NCBI GenBank assembly: GCA_964393795.1
Contig: CAYMWA010000205.1
Span: forward strand, 1 to 5,548
DNA: 5,548 bases
DNA from: Chryseosolibacter sp964393795
GTDB taxonomy: Bacteria; Bacteroidota; Bacteroidia; Cytophagales; Cyclobacteriaceae
Direction of reading: 5' to 3'
Part shown: in pieces, positions 5,523 through 5,548 of the stretch
Position numbering within the stretch: the stretch's first letter is position 1
How the letters are laid out: the number at the start of each line of letters is the position of its first letter
The notes under the pieces: generated by a model
Told to the model about the DNA's origin: nothing
The model's database searches: none
Seen by the model: only the letters and a program-made list of their open reading frames with translations
Program-made: the position numbers and the translations under genes

Positions 5523-5548
5523 CGACCCCGTGGGATCATTTAAGGAAA

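Overview
The window looks like a core chromosomal segment of a member of the Bacteroidota, most likely of the Cytophagales type. Three things point there: the gene order (pdxJ, alpha/beta hydrolase, CBS protein, nadK, DUF6089 outer-membrane proteins); promoter-like sites of the Bacteroidota form TTG-N17-23-TAnnTTTG; and signal peptides that leave an N-terminal glutamine. This assignment is inference from the sequence alone. I see no mobile element, CRISPR array, tRNA or rRNA, and no sharp change in base composition.

Layout. At the left edge, on the minus strand, lie the first 20 codons of pdxJ (vitamin B6 synthesis). Its only possible start is GTG at 61-59. A short divergent promoter region (62-130) separates it from a plus-strand run that fills the rest of the window. 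That run begins with a GatB/YqeY-domain protein (131-583), whose stop overlaps by 4 bases the TTG start of a CvpA-family membrane protein (580-1080). An alpha/beta hydrolase (1149-1925) and a CBS-pair protein (1954-2619) follow closely. After a 108-base gap with a perfect 14-base palindrome and small upstream reading frames comes NAD kinase, nadK (2728-3603). Two adjacent, related DUF6089 proteins follow: a long one (3655-4722) and a short one (4776-5453) resembling PorG of the type IX secretion system. The last 95 bases hold a good promoter candidate for a gene just beyond the right edge. From known Bacteroidota gene order, uppS followed by bamA is the likely continuation.

How the genes fit together. 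All intact genes point the same way with gaps of -4 to 108 bases, so one or a few transcripts are plausible. The theme is housekeeping: cofactor supply (PLP from PdxJ, NADP from NadK), a possible nucleotide sensor (the CBS protein) beside NadK, and envelope or secretion functions (CvpA, the two DUF6089 barrels, and probably uppS/bamA beyond the edge).

I did not find an evident undescribed system. The items most worth following are the tandem DUF6089 pair, the CBS protein linked to NAD kinase, the overlapping divergent promoters at the left edge, the region before nadK, and unusual residues in PdxJ, NadK and the hydrolase.
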